Source: Neocallimastix lanati (nom. inval.)
Taxonomy: Eukaryota; Neocallimastigomycota; Neocallimastigomycetes; Neocallimastigales; Neocallimastigaceae
Reading direction: 5' to 3'
NCBI GenBank assembly: GCA_016946835.1
Contig: JACVTC010000007.1
Location: 262,001-326,000 of the forward strand
Length of the DNA stretch: 64,000 nucleotides
The position numbers and the translations under genes were made by a program. Shown here piece by piece: positions 59,043 through 64,000 of this stretch. Each line of letters starts with the position of its first letter. Position 1 is the stretch's first letter. The notes beneath the pieces were generated by a model that was not told the origin of the DNA, searched no databases, and saw nothing but the letters and a program-made list of their open reading frames with translations.

Positions 59043-59110
59043 TCAATTCAAACACTAATCCATAAAAAAATGAGGTTCAATTCAAACACTAATCCATAAA
59101 AAAATGAGGT
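59043..59110. repeat. 34-bp tandem duplication
   Basis: TCAATTCAAACACTAATCCA plus TAAAAAAATGAGGT occurs twice in a row; copy A (about 53640-53675) has one. It is a private change of copy B. Confidence 0.9.
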
Positions 59111-59765
59111 ATTTATTTATACACTTTATTTTTGAATATTATTTGTGTTAAAATTGGACAAATAATGCTTAATAAATGAATAAATAAATAAAGATTAAAG
59201 TTCGCAATAATTGCGGCTATAAAAAAAAAAAAAAAAAAAAATTGTACATTTCAATATAAAAATATATATTATATATTAATTTTTCTATTAATATTTACAT
59301 AGATATTGTATTTGAGATGAAATTAATTTATCGAATATTCTGTATTTCATCTGCATATTTCAATATAAAAATAGTATATTTAATATATTAATTTTTCTAT
59401 TAATCTTTACATAGATATTGTATTTGAGACTGAATATTTCAATATAAAAATTGTATATTTAATATATTAATTTTTCTATAATTGTTTTTTTTTTTTATTG
59501 AACTTAACAATCATTTGTCAAAATAAATTATAAAAAATATAATTTGAGTTATTTAATTTATTAAATATATTTAGTAAATATTATATGAAAATGATTTCTA
59601 TACATATATAAAAGTTAATCATTTCCTACTTTTTTTTTTTTTTTTCCAAAAAACAAAAATTCAAAATTTATAAAATTTATAAAATATTAAAAAAAAATAA
59701 CAATTAAAAAAAATAACATTTAAAAAAAAAATAACATTTAAAAAAAAAATAACATTTAAAAAAAA

Positions 59766-60296
59766 ATGAAATTCTTTAATTTATTCGTTTTATTATTTAT
59801 CACTATTATCATTAACAATGTTGCTGCTAAAAAAGATGAAATTGCATTTCCTTCTGCAATAAATGTCGATGAAGATGGCGGTTATGAGCTTATGGTTACA
59901 AGACCTGAATATTCTTATGATAAAAGTGATGGATCTATTAATGCTGTTAATTTTGATATTCCTTTAAAAAACTGTAAATACAACTTTAACGATATGAAAG
60001 TTACCTGTGATTTAAAAGATAAAAAGAAGTATCAATTTATTGTTGATGTTAAAGTTAAAGGAAAGAATGAATGTACTATAAATAAAAATACTACCTTTAA
60101 AAGTGTTGATTTATATGGAAGTTATTTTGAAGATCCAAAAAAACTTGTTAAGACAAACTTTATTGCTTCTTATGATAGAAAAGACAATAAAATTGTTGAT
60201 TTCAGTATTGAAGCGAAGCAGTTTGTATTTGTAACTAATAAAAAATGTAAATTAACAACTAGTATTAAACGTGCTGTTATTAGACAAAATAAATAA
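59766..60296 (+). CDS. Small secreted protein, copy B
   Basis: 176 aa, identical to copy A except Glu for Asp near residue 150. At DNA level only two substitutions are visible (GACGCT to GAAGCG). The same signal peptide (VAA cleavage site) and four cysteines are present. Immediately upstream an A-rich AAAAATAACATTT unit is repeated, which lengthens the leader relative to copy A. The shared leader sequence makes co-expression likely. Near identity means short reads will not separate the two genes. Confidence 0.85.
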   Translation: MKFFNLFVLLFITIIINNVAAKKDEIAFPSAINVDEDGGYELMVTRPEYSYDKSDGSINAVNFDIPLKNCKYNFNDMKVTCDLKDKKKYQFIVDVKVKGKNECTINKNTTFKSVDLYGSYFEDPKKLVKTNFIASYDRKDNKIVDFSIEAKQFVFVTNKKCKLTTSIKRAVIRQNK

Positions 60297-60329
60297 ATTA
60301 GACATAATAAATAAATTCTAAACATAAAA

Positions 60330-60400
60330 TTATCTTTAATATTATTGTAATTCTAAATTTATTTTAATAAATTTTTGAATTACCATAGTATTAAAGATGG
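60330..60400 (+). terminator. 3'-flank hairpin of secreted-protein gene, copy B
   Basis: Homologue of the copy A hairpin (arms 60330-60353 and 60377-60400). Here there are four mismatches, two of them at the base of the stem. The type is tentative. Confidence 0.45.
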
Positions 60401-60645
60401 TACTAAATAAAAATAAAAATATTTTTTTTAAAAAAAAAAAAAAGTAAAAAATTAGAATAAAAATAAATAAATATAAAAATATTTGAAAAAATACCATTAA
60501 TATAAAAATATATATTAATATTTAAAAAAAAAAAAAAGAGTGAATTAAAAAATATATTTAAAATAAATATAAAATTATCTATTAAAAAAAAATTATAATT
60601 TTTATAATAAAAAATTCAAATAAAAGAATGTATTAAAAAATATAA

Positions 60646-60929
60646 AATTATAATAAAATAAAATAATTAAAATAAATATTAATTTATTTACATAACATAA
60701 AATTTATGTTATAAATTTTATGTTCACCTTAATTTTATGTATTTTATAGAATTTATGATATTACATAAATCTATTTTATATAACATTATTTTTATATCAG
60801 CTTATAAATCATATGATAATTAATCTAGTGATAATTTTATATATTTTTTTTTTTAATATTTTTTTTATTATTTTATTTTTTTTATTATTTTTATTATATT
60901 ATTTTTTATTTTCTATTTTATATATATAT
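60646..60929. other. Intergenic AT-rich DNA
   Basis: No gene. It includes a short inverted repeat, ACATAAAATTTATGT with ACATAAAT-type neighbours (60690-60770), and a T-rich tract shared with 49040-49150. Confidence 0.6.
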
Positions 60930-61960
60930 ATTTATTCTTTACAATTTTAAAAAATTATAAATATTTTCAAATTCACAATTTTTAAAATAAATTGAATAAC
61001 TATTTTATATATGTTTTTATCATTTTTTCTATTAATAATATTATTATTTTATACTTCTTCAATATTTAAATTTTTGAGTATTTCCTCATGATTTTCAGCT
61101 AATTTTTGATCAAATTTTATTTCAATTTTAAAGAAATGATTGTTTTTATAATTTTGAATTTCATTATTATCACTATTTTTGAAATTTTAATTTTCATTAA
61201 TTTTTTTGTTTTATAAATTATCATCTAACATATTTTCATTATTATATTCATTCATTACATCTATAAAATCTTCAAGATTAATTTATTCTGTTTGTTTTCA
61301 TTTCATTTCAAATTCAATATAATATATGGATTAACTAAACTGTTGTTGTAAGTGCTGTTTCCCCTCAATCTGTTTATCTGAAGAATTTGAGGAATGAGAA
61401 AAAAAACATTCTGTGCTTAGTAAACCCAATGAATTCTTATTGAAATATGCATCATGAATATGACTAATAATTATTAATTTTGAAGTAATACCGAGAACAA
61501 AAAAACCAGGAGAGTCAGAAGAATATATCAAGAATACACCTGTTTTTGTATTATTTTCAAAATTTCCTTGTTTGTATTTCTTAAGAAAAAATACTTTGCA
61601 TTCAAAAATTTTAAGTTTAAATAAATCGATTTTCTTATTTAAACATACTTCGTTCGGAATTTTAATTTCAATATTAATTTCCTAATACTGATTTAAATTA
61701 TACAATATACATTCACATTTAATAGCTTCATCCCAAAAGATAGAAGATAATTTATCACACTGAGTAATGTTTTGACGCAGTTTTCTAATGCTTGATTAAT
61801 CCTTTCTTAACTACCATTTTGTTGGGGATTTAAAGCTCTTTTAATTCATTAGTAATTAAATATGTACTTGTGAAATTATTTAATACTTTTTGCATATCTG
61901 TCAAAGCTGTTCAATATTATAATCCTAACGGTACTATCATATTTTAAGTGTTTTTATTTA
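60930..61960 (-). mobile_element. Ty1/copia relic, integrase end only
   Basis: Minus-strand homologue of the 49-52 kb relic: the DSPGFFVLGI block (61480-61530), HDAYFNKNSLG (61435-61460) and the integrase C-terminal segment up to about 61900. It has more frameshifts than its partner and lacks RT and RNase H. The same left flank (60930-61010 against 49140-49230) and the same truncated right end next to a TIR element show that both are copies of one duplicated fossil. The RT/RNase H part was lost here. Confidence 0.75.
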
Positions 61961-62020
61961 ATATAAAAAAAATAATTTATGTATTCAATATATTTGTTAT
62001 CTAAAAAATAATAATTTATA

Positions 62021-62278
62021 TCAAATACTTAAATTTTTGAATAATAATTACATATTTAAAATTTTCTTTCAATTTATATCAAAAATGCATCAAAAATTAT
62101 TTATTTTTGATGTATTTTAAATTACTTTTGATATTAACATTAACATTTTAATACAATAAATATTACAATTTTTTTAATAATTTTTTTTTTCATTTAATTT
62201 TTATTTTTGATATAAATTGAAAGAAAATTTTAATAATGTAATTTTTATAATTGCTATCCAAAAATAAAATATTTTGTA
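62021..62278. mobile_element. Long-TIR element (small form)
   Basis: The left arm (62021-62085) and right arm (62201-62278) are inverted copies. The inner 28 bases (AAAATTTTCTTTCAATTTAT...) match perfectly and the outer part is imperfect. The core is AT-rich without an ORF. It is the sibling of 51994-52873 without the GC-richer block. Confidence 0.6.
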
Positions 62279-62342
62279 TATATATGTATATATATTTTTT
62301 AGAATAACATTTTTGAATAGTAAATTTATTAAATAAATTAAT

Positions 62343-62594
62343 TTTTTTTTTATTTTTATATATACAATATTAATAATAATTAGCAATAAATTTCAATAAA
62401 ATATATTACATTTAATCATTTAATTAAAAAAAAATTTTTATAATAGAATAGTTCTTTTTATTTTTATTTTTTTTTTTATTTTTAAATTTCTTTTTTATTT
62501 TTATATATACTATATTAATAATAATTAGCAATAAATTTCAATAAAATATATTACATTTAATCATTTAATTAAAAAATTTTTTTATAATAGAATA

Positions 62595-62626
<32 letters not shown>

Positions 62627-62634
62627 AAATTTCA
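62343..62634. repeat. About 147-bp direct tandem duplication
   Basis: Two adjacent copies of a block running from TTTTTTATTTTTATATATAC through AGCAATAAATTTCAATAAAA to TTTTTAAATTTC, nearly identical apart from homopolymer lengths. Non-coding. Confidence 0.93.
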
Positions 62635-62769
62635 TAAATTATTAAAATTATTCAATTTTAAAGTTTTAATCAATTATTAAAATTTATTAATATTAATGAA
62701 TAAAAATATATATAACATATATTATTTTTATCATTTTACCATTATTATATTGATAATCAAATAATAGTT

Positions 62770-62905
62770 CTAGATATTATGTATATAATATTTAATGGTT
62801 CTTTTATGAACTACTTTAAGTATTTTTAAATAATTATTGATATTATATAAATAATGTATATAATATTCAAAGGTTCTTTTATGGACTACTTTAAATATTT
62901 ATAAA
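62770..62905. repeat. About 75-bp diverged tandem duplication
   Basis: ATGTATATAATATTTAATGG followed by TTCTTTTATGAACTACTTTA recurs once with a few changes (TTCAAAGG, TGGACTAC). Further degraded copies of the TACTTTTAAATAATTATTAA part follow to 62990. Confidence 0.85.
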
Positions 62906-63063
62906 TAATTCTTAGTTGTTTTATTTTTTTAATACTTTTAAATAATTATTAACTATTAAATTTTTTTAATACTTCAAATAATTATTAACTGTTATATTTT
63001 TTTATATAAAACATTATATATAATATACTTTTTTTTTTATATGCAACATTATATATGATATAC

Positions 63064-63147
63064 TTCATAAAATTAATTATAAATTATATATAAAGTATTA
63101 TTTAATTAAATAATACTTTATATATAATTTATAATTAATTTTATGAA
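63064..63147. repeat. 84-bp perfect palindrome without spacer
   Basis: Bases 63064-63105 are the exact reverse complement of 63106-63147, with no mismatch and no loop. Pairing stops abruptly outside (C opposite C). It lies 40 bases before the (TTA)n array. It contains no ORF. Confidence 0.97.
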
Positions 63148-63183
63148 CTTTTTTTCAATTATTATTATTTATTATTATTATTA

Positions 63184-63465
<282 letters not shown>

Positions 63466-63530
63466 GATTTATTGTTTTTATTATTATTTATTATGATTTA
63501 TTACTATTTATTACTATTTATTATTATTTT

Positions 63531-63841
63531 ATATTATTATAATTGAATCTATATTGAAACTTAATTAAATAAATTAAAATTTGAATAAAAGGAGAAAAAA
63601 ATAATTAATATTTACTTAGATATATTAATTTTTCTATAATACAATTATTTTTTTTATTGAACTTAACAATTATTTGTCAAAATAAATTATTAATAATTTA
63701 TTTTAATTTATTTAATTTATTAAATATATTTAGTAAATATTATGAAATGATTATATATAAAAGTTAATCATTTACTAACTTTTTTTTAAAATCAAAAAAT
63801 TTCAAAATTTGTAAAATTTAAAAAAAAATTTAAAAAAAAAA
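63531..63841. other. Leader of third secreted-protein gene
   Basis: AT-rich non-coding DNA alignable with the leaders of copies A and B (GAACTTAACAATTATTTGTC, TTTAGTAAATATTATG..., A-run before ATG). This indicates an older duplication that included the promoter. Confidence 0.75.
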
Positions 63842-64000
63842 ATGGAATTCTTTAATTTATTCGTTTTATTATTTATCACTTTAATTAGCAATGTTGCTGC
63901 TAAAAAAAATGAAATTAAATTTCCTTCTATGATAAATGTTCAGGAAGAAGGTGGTTTTGCTCTTATGATTACTAGACCTGAATATTTATATGATGAAAAT
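63842..64000 (+). CDS. Small secreted protein, third paralogue, cut by window end
   Basis: The first 53 codons are visible: signal peptide MEFFNLFVLLFITLISNVAA, then a mature start KKNEIKFPS and the conserved block MITRPEYLYDEN that matches MVTRPEYSYDKS of copies A and B. It diverges clearly from them (for example INVQEEGG against INVDEDGG), so it predates the A/B duplication. The start codon context (A-run, ATGGAATTC) is the same. The C-terminal part lies outside the window. Confidence 0.85.
   Translation, partial: MEFFNLFVLLFITLISNVAAKKNEIKFPSMINVQEEGGFALMITRPEYLYDEN

Larger units (their letters stand above)
58396..60645. repeat. Segmental duplication, copy B
   Basis: Partner of 53095-55275 in direct orientation, 5.3 kb downstream. 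The two copies flank the LINE at 56 kb. Copy B has a longer ATTATTATTT array, an extra 34-bp tandem unit at 59043-59110, a shorter 3' repeat and an added AAAAATAACATTT unit before the start codon. Confidence 0.93.

Overview
The window looks like an anaerobic gut fungus (Neocallimastigomycota, the Piromyces/Neocallimastix group). The evidence is extreme A+T bias in intergenic DNA, long A/T homopolymers and (TAA)n/(TTTA)n microsatellites, Asn-rich coding sequence, short AT-rich spliceosomal introns (GTAxxT...TAG/AAG), a CotH-kinase relic, a Gfd2/YDR514C-type exonuclease-fold gene, a mysterin and a class C receptor with a beta-helix ectodomain. Dictyostelids share the base composition, so the lineage call is an inference.

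Layout. 1-1.3 kb: an unidentified GC-richer block and a decayed minus-strand LINE. 2.2-7.9 kb: a two-exon ABCA-type transporter (minus). 9.8-13.3 kb: a four-exon gene of four repeated DEDDh exonuclease-like domains, of which only one keeps its catalytic residues (minus). 15.9-21.4 kb: relics (an unknown fragment, a Ty1/copia gag-protease-integrase pseudogene, a CotH pseudogene). 22.8-37.3 kb: one intronless frame for a 4812-aa RNF213/mysterin-like AAA+ protein with an RZ finger and no visible RING. 38.5-44.7 kb: a 21-exon gene that splices in frame to a 1154-aa beta-helix + EGF + seven-transmembrane receptor. 46.1-47.8 kb: a two-exon multi-pass membrane protein of unknown family. 49-64 kb: a repeat-rich tract with two related copia relics next to long-TIR elements, a 5'-truncated LINE with a poly(A) end, and three copies of a small secreted protein gene, two of them inside a ~2.2 kb segmental duplication.

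Intron phases were checked by arithmetic: the proposed joins for the ABC, receptor and 46-kb genes are exact multiples of three, and the exonuclease-like gene is off by exactly one base because of a single frameshift in exon 3. The genes form no operon-like unit. The two adjacent seven-transmembrane-like genes at 38-48 kb and the secreted-protein array at 54-64 kb are the only neighbourhoods that suggest shared themes (surface sensing, secretion). There are no tRNA, rRNA or CRISPR features that I can support.
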